From NCBI GenBank assembly GCA_017525855.1, contig JAFXSE010000121.1, positions 1-64,000 on the forward strand: a stretch of DNA of 64,000 bases, in the 5' to 3' direction. The notes under the pieces are model-generated. The model saw only the letters and a program-made list of their open reading frames with translations. It made no database searches and was not told the DNA's origin. Below, piece by piece: positions 36,642 to 45,459 of this stretch. The stretch is from Bacilli bacterium (lineage in GTDB: Bacteria > Bacillota > Bacilli > RF39 > UBA660). Every line of letters starts with the position of its first letter. The stretch's first letter is position 1. A program made the translations under genes and the position numbers.

Positions 36642-39530
36642 TTAACCTATTTTATACACATTTATTGTTGAACTCTCACTTACAGGATATTTATCCCAGA
36701 CGTTAACTGCATCACTACCTGGATCAACCATCTGTATATGATCACTAGTAGTACCAGTAACTGCCACCCAGTGTTGCCCACTGTAAGTCTTAACTCTAAG
36801 TATTACATAATAACCTTGATCAATATAATTCTGAATTGTTCTAATTTTACCAGCTCTATCACTAGGTAAACTAACAGCATGATTAACTACTGAAAAACTT
36901 GGAACAATTTTTGTAATGTTTACAGAACCAGTTCCAGTAAAACTACCACTACCATCAAACGAATTTCCCATTCTATTAAGTTCCTGTACAAAAGTACCTG
37001 GATTAAATTCAGAAAGTGTAGTTTGCGCTCCACTACGAGCAATTTGAATAGCAATTGATGTAATAAAGCATCCATAATTACCTATAGTTCTATTACTATT
37101 ACCAAGATTTATACCAGACCATGGAGCTGGAGGAATCTGTCTCCAAGTAGACCATTCACCAGAATCATTACTCTTACATTGATCTCCACTTATATTAGAA
37201 ATTCTAATAATTTTACCAGGTCTTCTATCTGTCTTAATAAAATTATATGACTCTATTGGATTACCCGCTCTTGCAGTAGCATTATTCCAATTATCTTCAC
37301 CACCACAATCATATACAAAAACTCTACCATCATCAGTAACTTGAGCAATTATATTCATATGACCATTATTATTACCAGGATCTCTAACTAAAATATCACC
37401 AGGTTTTAATTTCTTAGTTACATCTTCACCCGCAGCCACACTAATCTCGGTCCACCCATAAGCAGCACTTAAATCAGTATTAACAAAATATTGCGTAACG
37501 TGTTGTCCACCTTTAAAACTATCATAACCATATTCAGACAATACCCAATCCACAAAACTACTACAATCAATAGTTGCACCATCAGTTGGTGGAATACTTG
37601 ACATTCCATATGAATAACCACCATTAGCAACTCTTTTCCACAATTTTTGTGCAATTTGTAAAAACTTACTTGTAGTATCTTCCTTTTCAGTATTACAATC
37701 AGCTTTTACTATTTTCTTTATCTCAGGATAGGCAGAAAGTATTATCTGAGTATAATCCATTCCAGCCTCAGCCCATCTTTTCCATACCCAATCATCTTTA
37801 TTACCATTACCAACTGAATATCCCATAGGAACTACTCTGTTATTCTCATCAACACCAATCATTCCCATAGTTTTTTCCCAAGAATCTATTAAAGTTGAAT
37901 TAGGATAATTACTTAAAGGTGTCTTATAAACATAAGTATGACCAGTTCCACTATATACAACACCATATTGGTCACCAGGAGGAGTATCTTTACTACATCC
38001 TAACTCAGTATTACAGAATACTTGATCAGCAACACAAGCACGAATTTGCAAAATATTTCGATTATTCTCAGTAACATATTTAACCCCACTAGAGCCATTC
38101 ATTCCAATAGGCCTAGAAAGAGCAAAACTACGAGCAGCTATCATATGTACTTTTTCTACTTCAGTATTAAATGCCTCACCAATTTCACCATAAGTAACAC
38201 CTAATACATATTTTTCAAATGGAACCAAGTCTTCATTTAATACTACATTGTCTTTTCCTTTACAAAATGAACTACTCATAAGTCTAACTTGTAAATTTGA
38301 AAGATTTAAAGCTCCTGTATTATATCCATGAACCCCACTTATATTATAAGTACAAGAACCTCCAGTTGTACTCTTACAATTTTTATCCTTCTTCTTTCTT
38401 TTCTCATATTGTTCAATATATTCAAATACCCTATCTGTAGCCTTAACTGACATTGATTCATCAAAACCATAACCAGGAAAAAAAGTATTTGTCAAATAAT
38501 CTCTATATGTTTGCTCATTATAAACTGTACTTCCTCCAAGCATACCATCATACATATCCTTAATTTTTTCATTTTTCATATCATCAAGACTAAAACCAGA
38601 ATCATATTCTTTTGATACATGATATGCAGCAGTTATATACATAGGATTTACAGACTTTCCATTGCTTTGATATTCTTCTTCAATTTTTAAAACTCTATCA
38701 TAAAAATCTTGAAGTTTTTTATTCCCGCCAGCATAATACTGAGTATTAGAACTACCTCCAGTTTCTTTCTCTTCAATATCTCTATCAACAGCAGATAAAT
38801 CATTTTCAGAATTAAAAGAAGTAAGTAATAAAGCAATAATAATAATAAAAGAAAGCATGGCAATAAGTGGTAGTAAAGCAAATTTAATTAGTTTTTTTAA
38901 CTGTGCAACACCATTTAAAATAAAATTCATAGAATTATTAGACTCATTAGACCCACTACCAGGCATTAATTTATCACGAAAAGTACTATGTTTACGATTA
39001 AATATATCTTTAAGTCCCTTTGTTTTGGAACCATCACCACCACTAGAAGCAATATTATTTCCATTAGATAAACCATTTTTTGCAAAATTAGGTTTTTGTG
39101 GTGTTCTTTGTGAACCACTTGGAGCATTAGCGCTAGAACTAGATGGAGCGCTTAAAGAAGGAGATGCTCCACCACTAGGCATTTTGCCTGCTCCTCCTTT
39201 ACCTCCCATAGCATTAAGACCACTTTGAGCAGCATCTAAAGCACCTGCATCATCAGCTTTTTTCGAAACTTTACCTAAATTACCACCAGTTTTTTGATCA
39301 AGTTTAGCAACTTTTTTACCTAGTTTTTTCTTTTTCTTATTAATTTGACTACCAACAACCGGAACTTTTTCTAATTTTTTAGATTTTCCACCAGTTGCAT
39401 ACATAAGTAAAGCATCTGCCGCTAATGTTCCAGCTTTTTCAGCTGATTGTTTTTCTTGCTCTTTTTGAGAAACCTGATTTTCTTGATTGTTCTGATTACT
39501 CTGAGCCTGTTGGTTATTTTGTTCGTTCAT
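36642..39530 (-). CDS. Multi-domain cell-wall hydrolase of the T4SS (SpoIID-, NlpC/P60- and C39-like)
   Basis: 962 residues. A Gln/Asn- then Gly/Ser-rich cytosolic N-terminus (1-210) leads to a membrane segment (about 217-240). Outside are a SpoIID-like amidase or lytic domain (about 435-600, YVLGVTYGEIGEAF, IAARSFALSRP) and an NlpC/P60 peptidase (Cys near 655 in TIDCSSFVDWVL; His in GHMNIIAQV). A C-terminal papain-like C39-type domain follows (NYGCFITSIAIQ near 820; GQHWVAVTG). It would cut glycan and peptide bonds to let the apparatus through, as VirB1/CwlT-type proteins do for other T4SS. The combination of three hydrolase folds is unusual. Confidence 0.8.
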   Translation of the reverse strand: MNEQNNQQAQSNQNNQENQVSQKEQEKQSAEKAGTLAADALLMYATGGKSKKLEKVPVVGSQINKKKKKLGKKVAKLDQKTGGNLGKVSKKADDAGALDAAQSGLNAMGGKGGAGKMPSGGASPSLSAPSSSSANAPSGSQRTPQKPNFAKNGLSNGNNIASSGGDGSKTKGLKDIFNRKHSTFRDKLMPGSGSNESNNSMNFILNGVAQLKKLIKFALLPLIAMLSFIIIIALLLTSFNSENDLSAVDRDIEEKETGGSSNTQYYAGGNKKLQDFYDRVLKIEEEYQSNGKSVNPMYITAAYHVSKEYDSGFSLDDMKNEKIKDMYDGMLGGSTVYNEQTYRDYLTNTFFPGYGFDESMSVKATDRVFEYIEQYEKRKKKDKNCKSTTGGSCTYNISGVHGYNTGALNLSNLQVRLMSSSFCKGKDNVVLNEDLVPFEKYVLGVTYGEIGEAFNTEVEKVHMIAARSFALSRPIGMNGSSGVKYVTENNRNILQIRACVADQVFCNTELGCSKDTPPGDQYGVVYSGTGHTYVYKTPLSNYPNSTLIDSWEKTMGMIGVDENNRVVPMGYSVGNGNKDDWVWKRWAEAGMDYTQIILSAYPEIKKIVKADCNTEKEDTTSKFLQIAQKLWKRVANGGYSYGMSSIPPTDGATIDCSSFVDWVLSEYGYDSFKGGQHVTQYFVNTDLSAAYGWTEISVAAGEDVTKKLKPGDILVRDPGNNNGHMNIIAQVTDDGRVFVYDCGGEDNWNNATARAGNPIESYNFIKTDRRPGKIIRISNISGDQCKSNDSGEWSTWRQIPPAPWSGINLGNSNRTIGNYGCFITSIAIQIARSGAQTTLSEFNPGTFVQELNRMGNSFDGSGSFTGTGSVNITKIVPSFSVVNHAVSLPSDRAGKIRTIQNYIDQGYYVILRVKTYSGQHWVAVTGTTSDHIQMVDPGSDAVNVWDKYPVSESSTINVYKIG

Positions 39531-39559
39531 TACATCACCTTCTTAATATGAAAGAAGAA

Positions 39560-41350
39560 CTAGTATCCGCCTCCACTACCAAACGAATCTAATTCATCTT
39601 TTGTAACTGTTACATTTATTTGCATTCTTCTATTACCACATACAAATAATGCTTCCCCTTGTGAAAATTGTTTAATTGCTTCTTTTTCACTATCATTTAA
39701 ATCTATTAATTTACCCAAATCATCCGTTGCCTGTTTTTTAAGACCCATAACTAAGTAATAAGCAGCATTATCAAAAATAGCTTTACCTTGAGTAATAACT
39801 GAAGGGTCTGAAAAATCACTAGGTTGTTGTGTAATTATAATAGCACCTGTATTATACTTACGAGCACGTCTTTGAATCTGCGCTAAGAAATCTGCCCCTA
39901 AAGCATTTTTATCTCCTAATAATACATGCGCTTCATCTACCATTAAAATAGTATTGATATTAGGATTTAAACATAATCCCCAAGCATATTTCAATATATT
40001 AAAGAACAAAGCATTACGTACATTAGAATCACTATTCATAAGTTCACGTATATTAAATACCATAAAGTCACTCTTCGCAGTAATAGTAGTATGTCCATCA
40101 AAATAAAACTTCAATTCTTTAGTAATTGGTCTTAATTTAAGTTCCAATCTTTCCAATATATCTTTTTCTTGCGTTTGTTCAGTCAAAGACATAAGTCTTC
40201 CTTTAACAGTAGCATAAACATCAGTAAATGTAGGATAATCAGCAGATGTGAATTTAGAAAAATCTGTATTATAATCAATACCAAACCTTCTATAAGTATC
40301 CTGTACAACTTCACTAAACATAGTAAGAACATCTTCTTGAATAGAAGGGTCATAATACTTCATAAAAGCTTTCAAAGTTTGTAAAGTACGAGTAAGTACA
40401 GTATATCCAAGACCTTGCTTAATCTCGTCTTCATCTGCATCAACTACTACTTCAAGTGGATTAATTAATCCAAATTCTCCACCTTTTCCTATTTCTATAG
40501 TATCTCCACCCATAGCCTTAGTTATATCATATAACTCGTTTTCAGGATCAATAGCTACTATCTGACATCCATTACGAATATGAGTTCTAAGTAATAATTT
40601 AGCAGCAGTAGATTTACCAGAACCAGAAGTACCCAAAATAATCATATTAGCATTATTTCTATTAGTTTCCTTCCTAACTTGGTATAAGAATTGATTAAAT
40701 AGAATAACTCCTCCAGAAAAATCAACACCTAAAAGAGCTGATAAACCAGGATCTTTTATACTATCAAAAATAAATGGATACATAGCTGCAATAGTTTGAG
40801 ATGGAATTGGAGTACCAATTCTCTCCTCTATATCTTGTTTTGGAAATATTGGAAGTATTGACTTTAAAACTTTTTCTTGTTCAAATCTAAGAGAAACAGC
40901 TCTTAATTCCATAGCATCCAAATAATTTCTAACATTTGTTTTCATAAGTTCTAGATTTTCTTTAGTATCAGATGTAATCATAATATGTAATTGAAAATCA
41001 AAAATACGAGCCTGACTAGCAGCAAGCATAGAAGTAAAATATTGCAAATTTTCCATTTCTTGCCTTATTTTTTCCTTATATGTTGCATCTTTCTCATTAT
41101 TATATCTATCTTCTAATTCAATTATTTGTTTATTCAACATTTTAGACATAATAGAAAAAGGTACAGGAATATGCTTAGCTACAACTTTTATTCCTGGAAT
41201 ATTAGTAAGAGTAGATAAATACCCAGGCATAATAGCACTAGGATAAGATATAACACTTAAAATAGTTGCATATTTATCACTAATATAAAATTCACTAGCT
41301 TTAAACTCCAAACTCTTTGGAGAAAGCTCACTTCTTATTCCTCTACTCAT
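39560..41350 (-). CDS. VirB4-type ATPase, C-terminal (motor) part
   Basis: 596 residues with the VirB4/TraC motor domain: Walker A ILGTSGSGKSTAAKLLL, AIDPENELYDI, ILMVDEAHVLLG (Walker B) and AIIITQQPSDF. VirB4 powers assembly and substrate transport in all T4SS. The first 200 residues continue a VirB4 N-domain that starts in the upstream 186-codon gene. The two genes overlap by four bases (ATGA), so the ATPase seems to be made as two chains by translational coupling. Confidence 0.9.
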   Translation of the reverse strand: MSRGIRSELSPKSLEFKASEFYISDKYATILSVISYPSAIMPGYLSTLTNIPGIKVVAKHIPVPFSIMSKMLNKQIIELEDRYNNEKDATYKEKIRQEMENLQYFTSMLAASQARIFDFQLHIMITSDTKENLELMKTNVRNYLDAMELRAVSLRFEQEKVLKSILPIFPKQDIEERIGTPIPSQTIAAMYPFIFDSIKDPGLSALLGVDFSGGVILFNQFLYQVRKETNRNNANMIILGTSGSGKSTAAKLLLRTHIRNGCQIVAIDPENELYDITKAMGGDTIEIGKGGEFGLINPLEVVVDADEDEIKQGLGYTVLTRTLQTLKAFMKYYDPSIQEDVLTMFSEVVQDTYRRFGIDYNTDFSKFTSADYPTFTDVYATVKGRLMSLTEQTQEKDILERLELKLRPITKELKFYFDGHTTITAKSDFMVFNIRELMNSDSNVRNALFFNILKYAWGLCLNPNINTILMVDEAHVLLGDKNALGADFLAQIQRRARKYNTGAIIITQQPSDFSDPSVITQGKAIFDNAAYYLVMGLKKQATDDLGKLIDLNDSEKEAIKQFSQGEALFVCGNRRMQINVTVTKDELDSFGSGGGY

Positions 41351-41907
41351 ACTGGCATCACTACTCCAAATCCTGTATCTCTTCCACTATTTAAGAAATT
41401 ATTCATAACAACTCTTAAATCATCATTAGTTGTTTGACTAGCATTTAATCCACAACTAGCAAGACCATTTATCATAAGACGTATTTTTTTCAATGCTTCA
41501 TCTTGGCTTTTTTCTTTAAATAATAAATAATATTCAGTATCAACTACATTATTATTTATAAAACTTCTACCCTTCTCTATATCTTGATCAATAAGTTTAC
41601 GTATTGCAGGTGACTTAGCTTTATTATATAGAAGTTGTAATTGAGACATATAAACAGAAATATCTACAGGTCTATCTGATACAATTAACCAAAATTCAAA
41701 ATCTAACATGTTATAAAAATTTTTCAAACTTATCAGAATGTGATTTTGCATTTCTGTATCTAAAATAAATATATTTCTAGGAGTAACCTTTACACCCGTT
41801 ACAAAATATTTATCTGTAGTTAAAATCATACCATTTTGAATATCATTAATAGGTAACCAATCCTCAGTAAAAGGACTATTTGCTTTTCTTTTCATCGTTA
41901 ATTGCAC
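41347..41907 (-). CDS. VirB4-type ATPase, N-terminal part as a separate chain
   Basis: 186 residues with no Walker motif. WLPINDIQNGMILTTDKYFV, FILDTEMQNHILISLKNF and QLQLLYNKAKSPAIRKLIDQD resemble the N-terminal domain of VirB4/TrbE proteins, which contacts PrgI and the membrane. The start may be GTG 41907 (AAGG close by) or ATG 41895. It overlaps the PrgI gene by 32 bases at its start and the motor gene by four at its end. I see no slippery sequence at the junction, so a true split is favoured over frameshifting. Confidence 0.7.
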   Translation of the reverse strand: MQLTMKRKANSPFTEDWLPINDIQNGMILTTDKYFVTGVKVTPRNIFILDTEMQNHILISLKNFYNMLDFEFWLIVSDRPVDISVYMSQLQLLYNKAKSPAIRKLIDQDIEKGRSFINNNVVDTEYYLLFKEKSQDEALKKIRLMINGLASCGLNASQTTNDDLRVVMNNFLNSGRDTGFGVVMPV

Positions 41908-42193
41908 ACCAACCTTTCCATATATACTTTTGACGTGATGTTAAGAATATGAAACACTCTGTTATAACAACCAATACATTATGGTAATGTGGTATAGGTA
42001 GTACAAGCCCAACACATATTAGTGCCGGAGCAAGTACTATTAAAGTTGAAGTAACAGAACTAAGTGGAACAATAAGTAACATTATCAAAGTTACAGCAAT
42101 GCCACTTCCTAACAAAATCAAATCAAAAGGTCTAAAATATCCTAATATAAGTTGTCCCTGCTTAGTATTAGCAGGTATTAAATAACTATTCAC
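41876..42193 (-). CDS. PrgI-family T4SS membrane protein (VirB3-like)
   Basis: 105 residues beginning MNSYLIPANTKQGQLILGYFRPFDL, with two membrane segments (about 25-75) and a C-terminal YHNVLVVITECFIFLTSRQKYIW. This is the PrgI/TcpE layout, the Gram-positive VirB3 counterpart that sits next to VirB4. The start is a GTG with GAGGGGTG upstream. Its position directly before VirB4 matches conserved order. Confidence 0.8.
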   Translation of the reverse strand: MNSYLIPANTKQGQLILGYFRPFDLILLGSGIAVTLIMLLIVPLSSVTSTLIVLAPALICVGLVLPIPHYHNVLVVITECFIFLTSRQKYIWKGWCAINDEKKSK

Positions 42194-42210
42194 TATATCA
42201 CACCCCTCTT

Positions 42211-44394
42211 TTATCTTCTACCAGCATGACCATCATCACCACGGTAATTAGCTTGAGCTTTAGATTTTTCAACTTGAGTAGAAGAAATCTCAGCTTGATC
42301 TTTCAATGCTTGAGTATCAGCATAAGCAGAAACCACTTTCATATTATCTCTCATACCATTACCACTAGCATAACCTGAAACATGATATTTTCCATCATAT
42401 TCAGCCATACCATTCTTAACTGCAGTATACATTGCTTCAATTTTAATATTGTCACTATACTTCAAGTCATTACCATTATACATTTTAGCAGTACCTGCAT
42501 AGTATTGATCCATTGCATTATCAAAAGCCTGAGCCATAACTGAAGAGAATTCTGCTGCAGAAGCAAATGTATGAAGTGTTCCACTCTTATCAGTAAATTC
42601 AAATCTACCAGTTCTCTTAGCATTTTCTTGAGCAGCCTCAATATCCTTAGTATTACCAACTAAATTATGATCAACTCCATGTTGATCCTTATAGCTAATA
42701 GCAAAATTAACACCCTTCTTATTAACTTCAGCTTCAGCCGCAGTTTTTAAATCACCAATTTGTTTAGATAATGCATTATGCCTTTCCATACTATCTTTAA
42801 GTGCTTTTTCTTTTCTTGCTAATTGATGGTATTCAGAATCTCCAGTGAAATCTTGTCTAAGCTGATCTTTTGTTTTACCCCACCAAGTACCACCGGCAGC
42901 AGCATTTTCTAATCTATAAGCATTGGCTCTATTAACTTGATCAAGAGCAGTACGCCATTTATGATCTTTTGCTTGACCATAAGCACTAGAAGCTTGATGA
43001 GCTCCACCTACACCATTAACAGCAGCAGCCCCAGCTGCTTTAAGCATACTAGAAATATGTCTAGGATTACTTCCATTACCATTTGCATTATTAGCATCAG
43101 TTGCAGCCATACTTGAGCGATATCCATTTCTCATAGAAGAAATTCCACCAGTTATAGTAGCAGCTGTTCTTCCAACAGCACTCTTTAACTTTCCGATACC
43201 ACTGAATAAACCTTCTCCTTCTTTTCTTTCAATTCCCAAAGTATCAGTAATAAATTTAGGAGCTTCCTTGGCAAACATTATTAAAGCAATATAAATAAGT
43301 ATTTTAGAAACCAAACCAACAAATCCAGCTTCTGTTTCTATACCAAATCCCCTTGCAGAAATAGCCCTAATAACAAATAATATAAAGCTTATAATAGAAA
43401 TTCTAATAAATACAGATAAATATGTTGTTGAAACTGATTTAACCCAATTTTGGAAAGTTTTTTCTCCTTTTGGATCAATATAACTAAGTATTGGAATTGG
43501 AGAGACAATCTCAAGTATTGCTAATTTAAATATCCTAATAGCTGTATCAACAGCTAAACTAAGTATCAAGATACAAAATAATACACCGATTATAGTTGAC
43601 CAAAACCATGAATAACTAAAAGCATAAGCATCATAGTCAAAATTATTATCCTTTGCAGCATCACTCATATTACCACTATACCTGCACCATCCATTAACTA
43701 CTTTACCAGATAAAATTTCAGATACTGTTGAGCTATTATCAAAGTATATATCATAAGCGTCTTCTTCAGCATCATATTCACACACGCAAAGAGTATCACT
43801 ATCATCACATTCATCACTTATATCAGCACCATCTTCAACCACATTGACAGTAAGTAAACTTCTTAAAATATCCGTTGCAAATAGTTCCCCTTCAGTATCC
43901 ATTTCACCAAAACTATCAGCGCCTAAAATAAGCCTTGGTATTACATCACCTTTCAATACTCTCTTCTGTAATTCATATAAACTACCAAAAATAACACCAT
44001 GAGTATTTAAATTTTTATTCCATGATTTTTGTCCCTCATCACCAACATCACTACTTGGAATATTTAAAGGAACCATTAATACCATTAAAAAAAGTACCAC
44101 AACTATACGCTTTAAAATGCCAGAAAAACCACTCTTAGTATCCTTAAAACTATCTGGATTCATTATCCCATTAAACAAACCAATAACAAGTTTGAACATT
44201 ATAACAATACCCAGAATCAACTGTATTCTACCAAATAAACTTTTTACAGCATCTCCAGTTAAAACATCAGCAGTTGCTACATTAAAAAATATTTGGTAAA
44301 TAGCAGATAGCAAATTATAAACTAATCTATCAAGTCCAGCAAATAAAGACCTAATTAAATCGTTGTACCAATGTTGTTCAGTATAATCAACCAT
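42211..44394 (-). CDS. VirB6/TrbL-like polytopic channel protein
   Basis: 727 residues. The first 400 have about seven hydrophobic segments interrupted by a Cys-containing outer loop (SDECDDSDTLCVCEYDAEED). The remainder is a soluble, Ala/Asn-rich helical domain, predicted cytosolic. This matches the PrgH/TrbL-type VirB6 proteins of Gram-positive T4SS, which form the inner channel. AGAGGTG supports the start. Placed between VirB2-like and PrgI genes as in other T4SS. Confidence 0.7.
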   Translation of the reverse strand: MVDYTEQHWYNDLIRSLFAGLDRLVYNLLSAIYQIFFNVATADVLTGDAVKSLFGRIQLILGIVIMFKLVIGLFNGIMNPDSFKDTKSGFSGILKRIVVVLFLMVLMVPLNIPSSDVGDEGQKSWNKNLNTHGVIFGSLYELQKRVLKGDVIPRLILGADSFGEMDTEGELFATDILRSLLTVNVVEDGADISDECDDSDTLCVCEYDAEEDAYDIYFDNSSTVSEILSGKVVNGWCRYSGNMSDAAKDNNFDYDAYAFSYSWFWSTIIGVLFCILILSLAVDTAIRIFKLAILEIVSPIPILSYIDPKGEKTFQNWVKSVSTTYLSVFIRISIISFILFVIRAISARGFGIETEAGFVGLVSKILIYIALIMFAKEAPKFITDTLGIERKEGEGLFSGIGKLKSAVGRTAATITGGISSMRNGYRSSMAATDANNANGNGSNPRHISSMLKAAGAAAVNGVGGAHQASSAYGQAKDHKWRTALDQVNRANAYRLENAAAGGTWWGKTKDQLRQDFTGDSEYHQLARKEKALKDSMERHNALSKQIGDLKTAAEAEVNKKGVNFAISYKDQHGVDHNLVGNTKDIEAAQENAKRTGRFEFTDKSGTLHTFASAAEFSSVMAQAFDNAMDQYYAGTAKMYNGNDLKYSDNIKIEAMYTAVKNGMAEYDGKYHVSGYASGNGMRDNMKVVSAYADTQALKDQAEISSTQVEKSKAQANYRGDDGHAGRR

Positions 44395-44416
44395 ATCTTC
44401 TTTTCACCTCTTTTTA

Positions 44417-44947
44417 TTAACTTATATTACAAGTTTGATCAACAGAAGAATTATTAATCAAATTAAGTATAAAACTAGTAAGCATAGGAACAAAATACAA
44501 TAAAACAGCACATACAAGCCTAATAGCAAGTTTATTTGTAGCCTTTTTCATATTATCTTGATCACCAGATAATGCATTCTTAGCAAAATCGAAACCACTT
44601 AATAACACAACTAAAAGCGGAGCAATAATTTTAGCGTAATCAAATACTTTTTGCATCATATAAGCAACTGATGTATCATCATTAGGATCTCCAAAAACAT
44701 AAGAACAATCACTCCCAGAATCAGTTGTATCATCATCAATACTTAAAGAATGTTGAAATCTTCTAATACACGTATCTTCGTCACTATTTTTTACACACTC
44801 CTTCATAAAATCAATACACTGATCATGTTGTTCAATATCTGTATATCCAATACATTTTAACGAATAAGCGTTTACAACATATGTATCTGCTGAAAAAACA
44901 AAAAAAGCAAAGACTATAACACTTAATATTTTAACCTTCTTTTCCAC
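44417..44947 (-). CDS. VirB2/TrbC-like protein with Cys-rich outer region
   Basis: About 176 residues from the GTG at 44945-44947 (GGAG eight bases upstream). A signal peptide or first membrane segment (about 6-25) is followed by a Cys-rich segment (LKCIGYTDIEQHDQCIDF, CVKNSDEDTC). Two membrane segments then follow, separated by a short polar loop (SGDQDNMKKATNK), the TrbC/VirB2 hairpin. It ends with QTCNIS. It could be a second pilin or a channel subunit stabilised by disulfides. It lies downstream of a terminator that follows the 112-residue pilin-like gene. Confidence 0.65.
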   Translation of the reverse strand: MEKKVKILSVIVFAFFVFSADTYVVNAYSLKCIGYTDIEQHDQCIDFMKECVKNSDEDTCIRRFQHSLSIDDDTTDSGSDCSYVFGDPNDDTSVAYMMQKVFDYAKIIAPLLVVLLSGFDFAKNALSGDQDNMKKATNKLAIRLVCAVLLYFVPMLTSFILNLINNSSVDQTCNIS

Positions 44948-44980
44948 TGTAATCACTCCAAAACATAATTAACCAGTTTT

Positions 44981-45009
44981 AGTATATCAAAAACAAAAAA
45001 AAATAGCAA
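44981..45009 (-). promoter_or_regulatory. Weak promoter candidate within the pilin terminator
   Basis: TTGCTA (45004-45009), 17-base spacer of mainly T, TATACT (44981-44986). The -35 overlaps the terminator stem. It could restart transcription into the T4SS genes. Confidence 0.3.
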
Positions 45010-45024
45010 TGCAAATTGCTATTA
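44990..45024 (-). terminator. Terminator/attenuator after the VirB2-like gene
   Basis: Stem AATAGCAAT/ATTGCTATT (45002-45023) with loop of four, followed on the minus strand by nine T, G and five T. It sits between the first VirB2-like gene and the rest of the T4SS genes. Confidence 0.75.
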
Positions 45025-45038
45025 AATTATTAAATATA

Positions 45039-45377
45039 TTATTCTCCTGCTGCATTCCAGCAACTACGCCAATCAGACTTAATTACATCATCACCAGCAG
45101 TAGTAACAACATCCATAACTAAACCTACAATAGTTGCCATAAAGAATATTACAACCCCATAAACAATACGTTTAATTAATCTACCAGTTGCTCCTTTAAT
45201 TTCTTTATCATCACTAGCCAAAACTGCTTTACCTAAATCAACAGTACCCATTAAAATTATTAAAATAGGAATACCTATCCAAATAATAGGAAAAATACCC
45301 TTTCTAATAACCTTAAATATTGGAAGTAATCCTCCACAACTATCATTTAAATCCGCAATTTGAAATAAATTAGTCAT
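45039..45377 (-). CDS. VirB2/TrbC-like major subunit candidate
   Basis: 112 residues. A short N-terminus with SCGG is followed by two membrane segments (about 26-48 and 66-88) around a polar loop (VLASDDKEIKGATGRLI) and a C-terminal part with SDWRSCW. This is the two-helix hairpin of TrbC/VirB2 pilins. The gene has its own strong promoter and an immediate terminator, the pattern expected for an abundant structural subunit. First gene of the T4SS unit. Confidence 0.7.
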   Translation of the reverse strand: MTNLFQIADLNDSCGGLLPIFKVIRKGIFPIIWIGIPILIILMGTVDLGKAVLASDDKEIKGATGRLIKRIVYGVVIFFMATIVGLVMDVVTTAGDDVIKSDWRSCWNAAGE

Positions 45378-45401
45378 ACTAATACTCCTTTCACTAATAT
45401 A

Positions 45402-45430
45402 ATAATAACTAATTTTTTATACTTTGTCAA
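45402..45430 (-). promoter_or_regulatory. Promoter of the T4SS unit
   Basis: TTGACA (45425-45430), 17-base spacer, TATTAT (45402-45407) on the minus strand, 25 bases before the VirB2-like start. It separates the T4SS genes from the Tad genes upstream. Confidence 0.75.
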
Positions 45431-45459
45431 TTACATTGACACTAAATTACACATTAATA

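Noticed and set aside
38857..39228. Plus-strand open frame of 123 codons
   Set aside because: It is the antisense of the Gly/Ser-rich N-terminal part of the wall hydrolase gene, has no ribosome binding site and no recognisable protein features.
41340..41350. Programmed frameshift joining the two VirB4 parts
   Set aside because: No slippery heptamer or obvious downstream structure at the junction. The ATGA overlap is a standard coupling arrangement.
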